From positions 124,001-188,000 of the forward strand of contig CANMXP010000003.1 in assembly GCA_947501845.1 (NCBI GenBank): a DNA stretch of 64,000 bases, in the 5' to 3' direction. The notes beneath the pieces are model-generated. The model made no database searches, had not been told where the DNA came from, and saw only the letters and a program-made list of their open reading frames with translations. The DNA is from an uncultured Flavobacteriaceae bacterium (GTDB taxonomy: Bacteria > Bacteroidota > Bacteroidia > Flavobacteriales > Flavobacteriaceae). This document shows positions 27,015 through 36,950 of this stretch, one piece after another (positions within the stretch are counted from its first letter, which is position 1; every line of letters begins with the position of its first letter). A program made the translations under genes and the position numbers.

Positions 27015-28169
27015 ATGCCTTTTTATCATAAATTAGGAAGTATTCCTCATAAACGCCATATTCAATTTAAAAAGCCAGATGGCAGCTTGTATTACGAGCA
27101 GTTGTTTGGTACTGTTGGGTTTGATGGCATGTCTACAAATAGTTATCATGAGCAGCGCCCTACTCAAGTAAAAGAAATAAAAAAGCAATATAGTGTAGCG
27201 CCAAAAATAGCTCTAGAGAATAATATAAAATCATATCGTTTAAAGGGTTTTCAAATAAAACCAGAACAGGATTATTTAGAAAGCAGAAAAACAGTACTTG
27301 TAAATAGTGATTGTGCTATTGTACTGGCAGCTCCAAAGCAATCTACAAACCATTATTTTTATAAAAATACAGATGCAGATGAACTTATTTTTATTCATAA
27401 AGGAACAGGGAAATTAAGAACCATGCTAGGTAATCTCAATTTTAAGTACGGTGATTATCTATTAATACCGAGAGGGATTATTTATAAAATAGATTTCGAC
27501 ACAGAAGATAACAGGTTATTTATAGTTGAGTCTCACAGACCTATTTACACACCAAAACGCTATAGAAATTGGTTTGGACAATTATTAGAACATTCACCGT
27601 TTTGTGAACGTGATATCCGTAGACCTGAAGAGTTAGAAACCCACAATGAATCTGGAGATTTTTTAATAAAAGTAAAAAAACAAGGTGATATTATAGAAAT
27701 GGTATATGCATCGCACCCTTTTGATGTGGTTGGATATGATGGGTATAATTACCCATACGCTTTTTCAATTCATGATTTTGAGCCTATAACAGGTAGTATT
27801 CATCAGCCGCCACCAGTGCATCAAACTTTTGAAACCGATGCCTTTGTTGTGTGTAGTTTTGTACCTCGGTTATATGATTATCATCCGCAGGCCATTCCTG
27901 CGCCCTATAATCACAGTAACATAGATAGCGATGAGGTTTTATACTATGTTGACGGTGATTTTATGAGTAGAAATGATATTGAAGCGGGACACATATCGTT
28001 ACATCCAGCGGGAATTCCCCATGGTCCACACCCAGGAGCTGCAGAAAGAAGTATTGGTAAGGTGAAAACCAACGAGCTTGCTGTTATGGTAGATACGTTT
28101 AAACCCCTAAAGGTAACCGAAGAAGCCATGAAAATAGCAGACGAGAGTTACCATAAATCTTGGTTGTAA
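27015..28169 (+). CDS. hmgA: Homogentisate 1,2-dioxygenase
   Basis: Opens the ring of homogentisate to maleylacetoacetate in tyrosine/phenylalanine catabolism; an Fe(II) cupin enzyme. The N-terminus YHKLGSIPHKRHIQFKKPDG with GFDGMSTNSYHE is characteristic of the bacterial family. The cupin region has KYGDYLLIPRGIIYK, and the metal-site region is DSDEVLYYVDGDFM (Glu ligand) with HPAGIPHGPHPGA (His ligand). The 384-residue length is slightly shorter than the human enzyme but normal in Bacteroidota. It is followed, after 130 bases with a hairpin element, by hpd, which makes its substrate. Confidence 0.95.
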   Translation: MPFYHKLGSIPHKRHIQFKKPDGSLYYEQLFGTVGFDGMSTNSYHEQRPTQVKEIKKQYSVAPKIALENNIKSYRLKGFQIKPEQDYLESRKTVLVNSDCAIVLAAPKQSTNHYFYKNTDADELIFIHKGTGKLRTMLGNLNFKYGDYLLIPRGIIYKIDFDTEDNRLFIVESHRPIYTPKRYRNWFGQLLEHSPFCERDIRRPEELETHNESGDFLIKVKKQGDIIEMVYASHPFDVVGYDGYNYPYAFSIHDFEPITGSIHQPPPVHQTFETDAFVVCSFVPRLYDYHPQAIPAPYNHSNIDSDEVLYYVDGDFMSRNDIEAGHISLHPAGIPHGPHPGAAERSIGKVKTNELAVMVDTFKPLKVTEEAMKIADESYHKSWL

Positions 28170-28215
28170 ACCCCAATACGGCTTTTGAAGTGTTAAAAAA
28201 TTTTATTCATAAGAC

Positions 28216-28281
28216 ACTCAAAATTCGTCCAGTTTTGAGTCTCTTCCCGCTTGTACTGAGCGTAGTCGAAGTATTGGGAAG
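28216..28281. repeat. REP-like palindromic element between hmgA and hpd
   Basis: Two nested structures: ACTCAAAA-N9-TTTTGAGT (28216-28240), and CTTCCC (28243-28248) pairing with GGGAAG (28276-28281) around the word CTTGTACTGAGCGTAGTCG (starting 28250), which itself contains TACT/AGTA arms. The GAGCGTAGTCGAAG core is a word I recognise as dispersed in bacterial intergenic regions. I saw only this copy in the window. Confidence 0.55.
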
Positions 28282-28299
28282 ATTAGGATGGGCTTTATT

Positions 28300-29457
28300 A
28301 TGAAAGATATAAAATCAGTAAACTACGGTTTAGAAAAAATATTTGAAGGTGCGCAAGATTTTTTGCCGCTTTTTGGAACAGACTACGTAGAATTTTATGT
28401 AGGTAATGCAAAACAATCAGCCCATTTTTATAAAACAGCATTTGGGTTTCAGTCATATGCTTATAAAGGTTTAGAAACTGGATCTAAAGATTCTGTAAGT
28501 TACGTGCTTAAGCAAGACAAAATACGTTTGGTGTTAACGACACCATTAAATAGCAAATCACCTATAAATAAACATATTGTAAAACATGGTGATGGTGTTA
28601 AAGTTATAGCGTTATGGGTAGAAGACGCCAAGAAAGCCTATCAGGAAACTACCAACCGTGGCGCAAAATCGTACATGGAGCCAGTTGTAGAGAAAGATGA
28701 ACATGGCGAAGTTATTAGAGCTGGTATTTATACATACGGAGAGACCGTACACATGTTTGTTGAACGCAAAAATTATAATGGCACCTTTTTGCCAGGTTTT
28801 CATGAGTGGAAATCAGATTATAACCCAGAACCGGTAGGACTTAAATACATTGATCATATGGTAGGCAATGTAGGTTGGGGAGAGATGAATACTTGGGTAA
28901 AATGGTACGAAGATGTTATGGGGTTTGAGAACTTCCTGTCCTTTGACGATAAACAAATTCATACCGAATACTCAGCTTTAATGAGTAAAGTAATGAGTAA
29001 TGGGAATGGACGTATAAAATTCCCGATAAATGAACCAGCAGAAGGCAAGAAAAAATCGCAAATAGAAGAATATTTGGATTTTTATGAGGGGCCAGGTGTT
29101 CAGCATATAGCAGTTGCTACCGATGATATTATTGCCACAGTTTCTAGTTTAAGAGCTAGAGGCATTGAATTTTTATCGACACCACCAGAAGCATATTATA
29201 AAGCGGTACCAGGTAGGTTGGAAGAACATAGCCATGAATTAAGAGAAGATATTGAGACATTAAAAGGCTTGGGTATCATGATTGATGCTGATGAAGAAGG
29301 CTATTTACTACAAATTTTCACCAAACCCGTTGAAGATAGGCCAACGTTATTTTTCGAAATTATTCAACGTATGGGAGCTCGTGGTTTTGGAGCAGGAAAT
29401 TTTAAAGCACTTTTTGAGTCTATAGAAAGAGAGCAAGCCAACAGAGGGACATTATAA
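28300..29457 (+). CDS. hpd: 4-hydroxyphenylpyruvate dioxygenase
   Basis: Turns 4-hydroxyphenylpyruvate into homogentisate, the substrate of the upstream hmgA product. An Fe(II) enzyme of the vicinal oxygen chelate fold with two repeats. Iron ligands, numbered from the start used here, are His186 (KYIDHMVGN), His269 (GVQHIAVAT) and Glu353 (TLFFEIIQR). The C-terminus RGFGAGNFKALFESIEREQ is typical of the family. I prefer the ATG at 28300 (MKDIKSVNYG), because the family begins near this point and an AGGA lies about 12 bases before it; an ATG at 28288 would add four residues. The gene and hmgA form a tyrosine-degradation pair. Confidence 0.95.
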   Translation: MKDIKSVNYGLEKIFEGAQDFLPLFGTDYVEFYVGNAKQSAHFYKTAFGFQSYAYKGLETGSKDSVSYVLKQDKIRLVLTTPLNSKSPINKHIVKHGDGVKVIALWVEDAKKAYQETTNRGAKSYMEPVVEKDEHGEVIRAGIYTYGETVHMFVERKNYNGTFLPGFHEWKSDYNPEPVGLKYIDHMVGNVGWGEMNTWVKWYEDVMGFENFLSFDDKQIHTEYSALMSKVMSNGNGRIKFPINEPAEGKKKSQIEEYLDFYEGPGVQHIAVATDDIIATVSSLRARGIEFLSTPPEAYYKAVPGRLEEHSHELREDIETLKGLGIMIDADEEGYLLQIFTKPVEDRPTLFFEIIQRMGARGFGAGNFKALFESIEREQANRGTL

Positions 29458-29537
29458 TTAAGGCTAAAAAGTAGGCTTTTTGTGATAAATTAGTGTTAAG
29501 CTCTTCTAATATCGAGAGGGAGTTTGAAGAAATTTTT

Positions 29538-29545
29538 TATTTTTG
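29538..29545 (+). promoter_or_regulatory. Promoter -7 element before the DUF3108 gene
   Basis: TATTTTTG is a full match to TAnnTTTG, 77 bases before the ATG at 29622. No -33 element was assigned. Confidence 0.4.
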
Positions 29546-29621
29546 GAACAGTAATTGTAATTTCTAAAGATATAGCAATAAAATGTACATTAAGAAGTTA
29601 CATTATCAAGACCCATAACAA

Positions 29622-30401
29622 ATGAAAAATACACTACTTATATTAACTACGATAATAGCCATACAAATGTCTTTTTCTCAACAAGAATCTGCATTTGGAA
29701 ATGGCGAATGGTTTAAATTTAAAATGAGCTACAGCGGCTTTTTAAAAGCAGGGAATGCTACGCTTACTGTTAAAGACACTAAATTAAATAATAAAGATGT
29801 TTATCATGTTGTCGGTAAAGGCTGGACTACAGGCATGATAAAATGGTTTTTTAAAGTAAAGGACAGATATGAAAGTTACTTTGATAAAAACACCATTATG
29901 CCTTATAAATTTGTTAGAAATATAGATGAAGGTGGTCATACAAAAGATATTGAAATAGATTTTGATCAGACAAATCATAAAGCTCACGTAAACAATAAAA
30001 AGCACAATAAAAAAACGGTCATTGATACCAAACCTAATATCCAAGATATGGTATCGACTTTTTATTATTTGCGTAATAATTTAGATACAAACAACTTAAA
30101 ACCAGGTGATGAGGTGAGAGTCGATATGTTTTTTGATGAAGAAAACTATGGTTTCAAACTGCAATATCTTGGAGAAGAAATTCTTAATACAGATTTTGGA
30201 GACGTGGAATCTTTAAAGTTTAGGCCATATGTAATGGCTGGTCGTGTTTTTAAAGAAGAAGAAAGTTTAACACTATGGGTGTCAAAAGACAAAAATAAAG
30301 TACCTTTGCGAATTAAAGCTGATTTGGCAGTTGGATCTCTTAGAGCTGACCTTGAAGCTTTTAAAGGACTGAAACACCCTTTTAAGATAGTTGTTAGATA
30401 A
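29622..30401 (+). CDS. DUF3108 domain-containing secreted protein
   Basis: A 259-residue protein with a signal peptide ending near residue 20 (MSFSQQ). The rest is the DUF3108 fold: GEWFKFKMSYSGFLKAGNATLTV at the start, VGKGWTTGMIKWFFKVKDRYESYFD in the middle, and LWVSKDKNKVPLRIKADLAVGSLRADL at the end. The family is found in the periplasm of Bacteroidota and Proteobacteria; its function is unknown, and a lipid- or glycan-linked envelope role is only a guess. It sits 10 bases before the tryptophan dioxygenase-family gene, probably in one transcript with it, the M23 peptidase and pgi. Confidence 0.88.
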   Translation: MKNTLLILTTIIAIQMSFSQQESAFGNGEWFKFKMSYSGFLKAGNATLTVKDTKLNNKDVYHVVGKGWTTGMIKWFFKVKDRYESYFDKNTIMPYKFVRNIDEGGHTKDIEIDFDQTNHKAHVNNKKHNKKTVIDTKPNIQDMVSTFYYLRNNLDTNNLKPGDEVRVDMFFDEENYGFKLQYLGEEILNTDFGDVESLKFRPYVMAGRVFKEEESLTLWVSKDKNKVPLRIKADLAVGSLRADLEAFKGLKHPFKIVVR

Positions 30402-30411
30402 TTAATAGATT

Positions 30412-31329
30412 TTGAATTCAAAAATAACGGACCAACTAAAAGAGAAATACGAGGCCATAGACCAAGATTATGAGACTTATTTAGAAGGGTTACTACATAG
30501 TAAACCTATTAATTATTGGGATTATATTCAAACGGATGCTCTATTAAATCTTCAAATACAACGCACTGTTTTTCCAGATGAGATGGTATTTATAATGTAT
30601 CATCAAATTAATGAACTTTTATTTAAAATGATACTTGGTGAGATAGATCAAGTAGCAAAAAATGACGAAGTAAATACGGTTATGTTTACTTCAAAATTAA
30701 TGCGTATTAGTCGTTATTTCGATATGCTTACTTCTTCTTTTAGCATTATGAAGGATGGTATGGATGTCGATCAATATAATAAATTTAGAACCACTTTAAC
30801 GCCTGCAAGTGGTTTTCAAAGTGCACAGTACAGAAAAATCGAATTTGCGTCCACAGAACTTATAAATCTTATTGACAAAAGGTTTAGAGATACTATAGAT
30901 AGAAACTCATCTTACGAAAATGCTTTCGAGCACCTGTATTGGCAGGCTGCAGGGAAAGATTATAAAACAGGTGAAAAAAGTTATCTGCTAAAGGTGTTTG
31001 AAGAAAAATATAAAGACGAATTTATTAGGTTTACCAAGTTTTATTATGGTAATAATTTATGGTCGAAGTTTAAGGCTCTGCCTAAAGAAGCCAGAGAAGA
31101 CAAAGAATTAATAAAAGCAATGCGTCATTACGATTACACAGTAAATATAAAGTGGGTGATGGCACATTATAATACAGCAAATCATTATTTAAATATAGGA
31201 GGAGAAACAGCAGAAGCCACTGGGGGAAGTGAGTGGGTAAAGTATATGCATCCGAAATATCAAAAAAGAATATTTTTTCCAGAATTATGGTCAGAAAAAG
31301 AAATACAAGATTGGGGAACAAGTATTTAG
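30412..31329 (+). CDS. Tryptophan 2,3-dioxygenase family protein
   Basis: A 305-residue helical heme protein of the tryptophan/indoleamine 2,3-dioxygenase superfamily, which oxidises L-tryptophan to N-formylkynurenine. Support: YWDYIQTDALLNLQ, MYHQINELLFKMILGEID (TDO substrate/heme-pocket helix), and LTPASGFQSAQYRKIEF. The C-terminal HYNTANHYLNIGG probably holds the axial heme His. The start is TTG at 30412. The sequence is divergent from the classic TDO end (which has TGTGGSSG), so the substrate is not certain, though EATGGSEW aligns there. It is in the same neighbourhood as hmgA-hpd, suggesting aromatic amino acid catabolism. Confidence 0.88.
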   Translation: MNSKITDQLKEKYEAIDQDYETYLEGLLHSKPINYWDYIQTDALLNLQIQRTVFPDEMVFIMYHQINELLFKMILGEIDQVAKNDEVNTVMFTSKLMRISRYFDMLTSSFSIMKDGMDVDQYNKFRTTLTPASGFQSAQYRKIEFASTELINLIDKRFRDTIDRNSSYENAFEHLYWQAAGKDYKTGEKSYLLKVFEEKYKDEFIRFTKFYYGNNLWSKFKALPKEAREDKELIKAMRHYDYTVNIKWVMAHYNTANHYLNIGGETAEATGGSEWVKYMHPKYQKRIFFPELWSEKEIQDWGTSI

Positions 31330-32609
31330 TACTATTAATATTAGCGGCCTTTTTTATTGCCTGTAAAGATGATCCTAAGACGGATTTTATAGAGGAAGAA
31401 TTAGCGGTGGTCGAAGAAGTTCCAGAAGAAACTTATGAATTTGGTTTTAACTTAAACAACTATGTTGTTAAACGAGATACCATTAAAAAAGGAGATAGCT
31501 TTGGCGAAATTTTGGAACGCAATAGAATAGGTTATCCTAAAATATTTCATATAGCTGAAAAGGCAAAAGATTCATTCGATATAAGACGCCTGCAAGTAGG
31601 GAAGCCATACACATTGTTGTGTTCTAAAGATTCATTAGAATTGCCTAAATGTTTTATTTATCAGCCAACTCAGGAAGAATACGTTGTTATTAATTTTCAT
31701 GATTCAATACATGCCTATACCAACAGAAAGCCTATTAAATATGTTGAAAAAGTAGCGACAGGAGTCATTACCAATAATATCTCTGAGACTTTAGAGGAAC
31801 AAGGATTAAGCCCACGGTTAGCATATAAAATGGCCGATGAGATTTATGCCTGGACTATTGATTTTAGACGTCTTCAAAAAGGAGATCGGTTTAAAGTAAT
31901 TTATACAGATAAATATATTGACGATACTATTTATACAGGGGTTCATAACATAAAAGCAGCATTTTTCGAACATAATAAAGAGCCTTTCTATGCTTTTGAA
32001 TTTGAAACAGATTCAGTAAAAGGTATTATCGATTACTTTAATGAAGAAGCTAAAAATTTACGCCGTGCCTTTTTAAAAGCGCCTGTGAAATTTAAACGTA
32101 TTTCTTCTAGGTATAATTTAAAAAGAAGAATTGCCGTTTATGGTTATAAAGTGCGTCCACACAAGGGAACCGACTTTGCTGCAGCTATTGGGACGCCAAT
32201 TATGGCTACTGCCAATGGAACAGTTACTAAGTCTAGTTACACCAGAGGTAATGGTAATTATGTAAAGATTAGACATAATGCCACTTACGAAACTCAATAC
32301 CTTCATATGAGTAGGCGAAATGTAAAAGTTGGTCAGTTTGTTAAGCAAGGCGATGTAATAGGTTGGGTTGGTATGACAGGAAATACTGGAGGCCCTCATG
32401 TTTGCTATCGTTTTTGGAAAAATGGTAGACAAGTAGATCCATTTAAACAAAAATTGCCAGAGGCAAAACCAATATCAGACTCCTTGAAAGTTAAATATTT
32501 AGACTTTATAGCACCTATAAAAGCAAAGTTAGATGATGTCTCTTTTAGAGACAACATTTTAGAAGAAACGTTAGAAAATAAGAATAATCTAATTTCATTT
32601 AAAGATTAA
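31287..32609 (+). CDS. M23-family peptidase lipoprotein (LytM-type)
   Basis: A zinc endopeptidase-family protein of about 440 residues, probably acting on peptidoglycan cross-links. The N-terminus ends in a lipobox (FFIAC, Cys26 from this start). A LysM-like/OapA-like stretch follows ([20 protein letters not shown]). The M23 domain has [16 protein letters not shown] with His292 and Asp296, LHMSR with His340, and [13 protein letters not shown]. The last motif would normally be HxH; here it is His371-Val-Cys373, so the third zinc ligand is a cysteine. The start is not fixed: ATG 31287 or TTG 31311 both precede the signal; an ATG at 31233 would overlap the dioxygenase gene by 97 bases and is unlikely. 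It overlaps pgi by one base. Confidence 0.9.
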   Translation: MVRKRNTRLGNKYLVLLILAAFFIACKDDPKTDFIEEELAVVEEVPEETYEFGFNLNNYVVKRDTIKKGDSFGEILERNRIGYPKIFHIAEKAKDSFDIRRLQVGKPYTLLCSKDSLELPKCFIYQPTQEEYVVINFHDSIHAYTNRKPIKYVEKVATGVITNNISETLEEQGLSPRLAYKMADEIYAWTIDFRRLQKGDRFKVIYTDKYIDDTIYTGVHNIKAAFFEHNKEPFYAFEFETDSVKGIIDYFNEEAKNLRRAFLKAPVKFKRISSRYNLKRRIAVYGYKVRPHKGTDFAAAIGTPIMATANGTVTKSSYTRGNGNYVKIRHNATYETQYLHMSRRNVKVGQFVKQGDVIGWVGMTGNTGGPHVCYRFWKNGRQVDPFKQKLPEAKPISDSLKVKYLDFIAPIKAKLDDVSFRDNILEETLENKNNLISFKD

Positions 32610-34228
32610 TGACACTACCAAGTATAGACCCTACAACTACAGATTCGTGGAAACAATTAGAAGAACATTTTAAAACCGTAAAAGATGTTCATATGAAAGA
32701 TCTATTTGCTCAAGACAAAAATCGAGCAGATAAGTTTACTATTAAATGGGACGATTTTTACGTAGATTTTTCAAAAAATAGAATAACAGAAAAAACGTTT
32801 AACTACTTATTGGAATTAGCCAATGAAGTTAAGTTAAAAGACGCTATTAAAAGCCAGTTCTCTGGAGAGGTTATAAATCAAACAGAAGGACGAGCTGTTT
32901 TACATACCGCATTGCGTGCCCCAAAAACTTCTGAATGCCATGTTGATGGTATTAATGTGATACCAGAAGTTTTTCAGATAAAACAAAAAATAGAACAATT
33001 TACAAATGAAGTTGTAAATGGTGATAGAAAAGGTTTTACAGGAAAAGCATTTACAGATGTAGTAAATATTGGTATTGGAGGATCCGATCTAGGGCCAGCT
33101 ATGGTGGTAGATTCTTTACAGTATTATAAAAACCATTTAACCACTCATTTTGTTAGTAATGTAGATGGAGATCATGTCAATGAAGTTATAAAAAAACTAA
33201 ATCCAGAAACAACACTCTTTGTTGTTGTTTCAAAAACATTTACGACACAAGAAACATTATCTAATGCCAATACCATTAAAGAATGGTTTTTAAAGTCGGC
33301 TAATGAGGAAGCTATAGCAAAACATTTTGTGGCAGTATCTACAAATATTCAAAGTGTTAAGTCTTTTGGAATAGATGAAAATAACATTTTCCCTATGTGG
33401 GACTGGGTAGGTGGTCGTTTTTCGCTATGGAGTGCTGTTGGCTTGACCATAAGTTTAGCCGTTGGATTTAACAACTTTGAAAGCTTGCTTAATGGTGCTA
33501 ATAAAATGGATGAGCATTTTAAAAACGAAGATTTTAAAACGAATATTCCCGTTGTATTAGCTCTAATAAGTATTTGGTATAATAACTTCTTTAAAGCAGA
33601 AAGTGAAGCTGTTATACCTTATTCTCAATACCTAAATCAATTTGCGACGTATTTACAGCAAGGCATTATGGAGAGTAATGGGAAAAGTGTTGATAGAAAC
33701 GGAAATCCTATTAATTATGAAACAGGTACTTTAATATGGGGAGAACCAGGAACAAATTCCCAACATGCCTTTTTTCAATTAATACACCAAGGGACTAAAT
33801 TAATTCCAGCAGATTTTATTGGTTTCTCCAAGTCTTTACATGGTAATCAAGATCATCAAGATAAACTTATTTCTAATTTTTTAGCACAAACAGAGGCCCT
33901 TTTAAACGGTAAAACTGAGCAAGAAATTATTGCTGAAGGTACACGCTCTGATATTATTCCTTTTAAAGTCTTTAAAGGGAATAAACCAACCAACACTATT
34001 TTTATAAATAAATTAACGCCAGAAAGTTTAGGAAAACTTATTGCTATGTACGAGCATAAAATATTTGTACAGGGCATCATTTGGAACATTTTTAGTTATG
34101 ATCAATTTGGAGTAGAATTAGGGAAGCAATTAGCAACAAAAATTTTAAAAGAATTTAATAATAGTGCGATTAGTGACCATGATTCTTCTACTAATAATTT
34201 GCTGAATTATTATAAAGGCTTAGAATAA
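32609..34228 (+). CDS. pgi: Glucose-6-phosphate isomerase
   Basis: Interconverts glucose-6-phosphate and fructose-6-phosphate in glycolysis and gluconeogenesis. The 539-residue length matches the family. Support: [16 protein letters not shown] (sugar-phosphate site), [31 protein letters not shown], and [19 protein letters not shown] with the active-site His. The ATG overlaps the M23 stop by one base (TAATG). Its product feeds GlmS (at the start of the window). A strong terminator follows. Confidence 0.97.
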   Translation: MTLPSIDPTTTDSWKQLEEHFKTVKDVHMKDLFAQDKNRADKFTIKWDDFYVDFSKNRITEKTFNYLLELANEVKLKDAIKSQFSGEVINQTEGRAVLHTALRAPKTSECHVDGINVIPEVFQIKQKIEQFTNEVVNGDRKGFTGKAFTDVVNIGIGGSDLGPAMVVDSLQYYKNHLTTHFVSNVDGDHVNEVIKKLNPETTLFVVVSKTFTTQETLSNANTIKEWFLKSANEEAIAKHFVAVSTNIQSVKSFGIDENNIFPMWDWVGGRFSLWSAVGLTISLAVGFNNFESLLNGANKMDEHFKNEDFKTNIPVVLALISIWYNNFFKAESEAVIPYSQYLNQFATYLQQGIMESNGKSVDRNGNPINYETGTLIWGEPGTNSQHAFFQLIHQGTKLIPADFIGFSKSLHGNQDHQDKLISNFLAQTEALLNGKTEQEIIAEGTRSDIIPFKVFKGNKPTNTIFINKLTPESLGKLIAMYEHKIFVQGIIWNIFSYDQFGVELGKQLATKILKEFNNSAISDHDSSTNNLLNYYKGLE

Positions 34229-34256
34229 AAGAGACCAAATTCTCTATTTTGTAAAT

Positions 34257-34291
34257 AAGAGGCGTTGATATTCAAAATATCAACGCCTCTT
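34257..34291 (+). terminator. Rho-independent terminator after pgi
   Basis: Stem AAGAGGCGTTGATATT with AATATCAACGCCTCTT, a short loop and a T-rich end, 28 bases after the pgi stop. It separates the pgi operon from the TonB receptor genes. Confidence 0.85.
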
Positions 34292-34350
34292 ATGTATTAT
34301 AAATGTTAATAAAATTCATACAAGTGTATTAATAGCCTCTTAATAATGAG

Positions 34351-34358
34351 TATTTTTG
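34351..34358 (+). promoter_or_regulatory. Promoter -7 element for the first TonB receptor
   Basis: TATTTTTG is a full match to TAnnTTTG, about 40 bases before the ATG at 34398. Confidence 0.45.
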
Positions 34359-34397
34359 CAGTGACTAATTTTCAAATAATTAATTCTTTTTTAAATC

Positions 34398-36950
34398 ATG
34401 AAAAAAACTATTCATTTTTTATCAATGGCTGTGGCGTTTTTATTTACGACAGTTATTATGGCACAAGCTACTGTTACAGGTACTATAATTGATGCCGAAC
34501 TTAATTCCCCGCTTCCTGGTGCGAATATTGTTGAGAAAGGAACAACTAACGGAGTTTCTTCAGATTTTGACGGTAACTTCACTTTAAAGACTGAAGCATC
34601 TTCGGGGCAAATTGTGATTTCGTATGTAGGATATAGTTCTGTTACGTTATCATTTAACGGAAATACTAATTTAGAATCTATTGAATTAACTCCGGACAAT
34701 TCACTTCAAGAAATTGTTATTACAGGTTCTGGAGTTATAGATTTGGCAGAAAACAGAAAAACACCAATTGCTGTATCTACCATTAAAGCTAATGAGATTA
34801 GAGAAAGAGCAGGAAACTGGGATTTACCAGAAGTATTAAAATCAACCCCTTCGGTACAAAATATTAAGGGTGGTGGATTTGGTGATGGTCAAATGTTTTT
34901 GCGTGGTTTCGATCAAACGAATACGGCGTTTATGTTAAACGGTCAACCAATTAATAGCCCAGAAGATGGAAGAATGTTCTGGTCTAACTGGTCTGGAGTA
35001 CTAGATGTCGCTAATGCGGTTCAAGTACAACGTGGTTTAGGGTCGTCTAAATTAGCGATTTCATCAGTTGGTGGTACGGTAAATATTGTTACTAAAACGG
35101 TTGATAGACGTGAAGGCGGTTTTTTTCAGCAAATGGTCGCAAATGATAATTATACAAAAACCACAGCATATTATTCTACAGGTTTAATGGAAAATGGCTG
35201 GGCTTTTTCGGGTATGTTAGGTCACTGGCAAGGAGAAGGGTATGTTGATAATACTGATGGTCAAGGTCAAACATATTTCTTATCATTCGGTTATAAACCA
35301 AATGATAACAATTTATTTAATTTTTTAATCACAGGAGCACCACAGTGGCATGCAGCTGCGGGTAGTGGGAGAATAAGCGAGTTTTTAGAAAATGGCAGGA
35401 AATTTAATTCATGGAATTTTGCAGGTGTTAGCAGTCCTAACCTATTACAAAGTGGGAGATACCCTGGGGGTAGAAATGTGTATCACAAACCAGTCGCTAA
35501 CTTAAGTTGGGATTTAACGATTAATGAGAATTCATCGTTATCAACTATTTTATATGGCTCTTTAGGTCGTGGTACGTTTGCTGCCACAAGAACATCTGGA
35601 GATATTCCAACTTATGCAAGAGGGTCTAATAATAACCACAACTGGTACGGGTTGGTTACTAATTACAACAACCAATTAAATGAGAATTTAAGTTTAAATT
35701 TTGGTGCCGACGTGCGTTTATATAACGGTATACACTTTAGAAGTGTTAACGAATTTTTATCTGTAAGCAGCGTAAGTGCATTTAGTGATTTTAACGGGGG
35801 CAGTTATAATTTAACCAAAACTTTTGGAGGTATTAACCCCTGGAATGTGACTTTTAATACTAATGATGAGCACGATCAGCGTTTTGGTTACGATTACGAA
35901 GAGCAAATTAACTATCTTGGTGTTTTTGGTCAGTTAGAATACGCAAAAGATAATTTTACAGCATTTTTTCAAGGTTCTGCATCTACACAATCCCATGTTA
36001 GAACCGAGTATTTAAATGCAGCAAACGAAGGTCAGCCAGAAGAATCTGAAAAAGTAAATAACCCAGGTTTTAATGTTAAAGGGGGTGGAGCTTATACTAT
36101 AAATAATAATCATAAGGTGTTTTTAAATGTAGGGTATTATTCTCGCCAACCATTCCATAGTGACTTGTTTATAAGTGATAGAAACGGAAACGAATTAATT
36201 ACACCAGAAGTAGAGAATCAAAATATAACGGGCTTAGAAGCAGGGTATCAGTTTGGTAGCGAAAAGGTTTCAGCTAATTTAAACCTATATTATACCATTT
36301 GGGATAATAGAACATTATTAGATGACAATGGAGAAGATCAAGGAGATCCAGCTTTTAGGTTGTTTCAAACACAAGGTGTAAAGCAAGTGCATACTGGGGT
36401 AGAACTAGAGGTGTTTACACGTCCAGCAGATAATCTTAGAATAAATGGATTTCTTGCCATAGGAGATTGGAAATTTGATGGGAACGGCATGCAAAGAACA
36501 TTTGATGAAACAGGGACAATTACCGATCCTGATACCGTAGTTGATCTTGATGGTGTTAAAGTAGGCGGGGCAGCACAATTCACAGCTGGGGCTTTTGCTT
36601 CTTATGAGATTTTACCAAGATTAAGTGTTGATGGTACCTGGAATCTTTATAACAATTTATATTCTCAAGGGCAAACAACAGCCAGCAGTCCTCCTATTGA
36701 ACTACCAAGTTATGATACTGTTGATGCTGGATTGTCGTACAAATGGTATGTGGGAAAACATGATAAAAAATCATTACAGTTTAGGGTAAATATCAATAAT
36801 ATTTTTGATGAAGTTTATTTAGAATCTGTAAGTGGTAATACTGTTGCTTCAAACAACCCGTCCGAAAATTATAAAGGCATTAATACTTCAAACAGAGGTC
36901 GATTTGGTTATGGCAGAACATGGAATTTTAGTGCGCGTTATAACTTCTAA
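34398..36950 (+). CDS. TonB-dependent outer-membrane receptor with carboxypeptidase-like N-terminal domain (copy A)
   Basis: An 850-residue outer-membrane transporter. The signal peptide ends near residue 24 (VIMAQA). A carboxypeptidase-regulatory-like beta-sandwich follows (VTGTIIDAELNSPLPGANIV, ending at the SYVGYSS stretch). The TonB-box-like segment is LQEIVITGSG, then the plug domain (PSVQNIKGGGFGDGQMFLRGF, VQRGLGSSKLAISSVGGTVNI), then the barrel ending in Phe (RTWNFSARYNF). No SusD-type lipoprotein lies next to it, so it is not a classical glycan-utilisation pair. The substrate is unknown. Closely similar to copy B downstream in the N-terminal domain and plug. Confidence 0.93.
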   Translation: MKKTIHFLSMAVAFLFTTVIMAQATVTGTIIDAELNSPLPGANIVEKGTTNGVSSDFDGNFTLKTEASSGQIVISYVGYSSVTLSFNGNTNLESIELTPDNSLQEIVITGSGVIDLAENRKTPIAVSTIKANEIRERAGNWDLPEVLKSTPSVQNIKGGGFGDGQMFLRGFDQTNTAFMLNGQPINSPEDGRMFWSNWSGVLDVANAVQVQRGLGSSKLAISSVGGTVNIVTKTVDRREGGFFQQMVANDNYTKTTAYYSTGLMENGWAFSGMLGHWQGEGYVDNTDGQGQTYFLSFGYKPNDNNLFNFLITGAPQWHAAAGSGRISEFLENGRKFNSWNFAGVSSPNLLQSGRYPGGRNVYHKPVANLSWDLTINENSSLSTILYGSLGRGTFAATRTSGDIPTYARGSNNNHNWYGLVTNYNNQLNENLSLNFGADVRLYNGIHFRSVNEFLSVSSVSAFSDFNGGSYNLTKTFGGINPWNVTFNTNDEHDQRFGYDYEEQINYLGVFGQLEYAKDNFTAFFQGSASTQSHVRTEYLNAANEGQPEESEKVNNPGFNVKGGGAYTINNNHKVFLNVGYYSRQPFHSDLFISDRNGNELITPEVENQNITGLEAGYQFGSEKVSANLNLYYTIWDNRTLLDDNGEDQGDPAFRLFQTQGVKQVHTGVELEVFTRPADNLRINGFLAIGDWKFDGNGMQRTFDETGTITDPDTVVDLDGVKVGGAAQFTAGAFASYEILPRLSVDGTWNLYNNLYSQGQTTASSPPIELPSYDTVDAGLSYKWYVGKHDKKSLQFRVNINNIFDEVYLESVSGNTVASNNPSENYKGINTSNRGRFGYGRTWNFSARYNF

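Noticed and set aside
31233-31286. Longer N-terminus for the M23 peptidase.
   Set aside because: It would overlap the dioxygenase gene by 97 bases and adds residues before an obvious lipoprotein signal.
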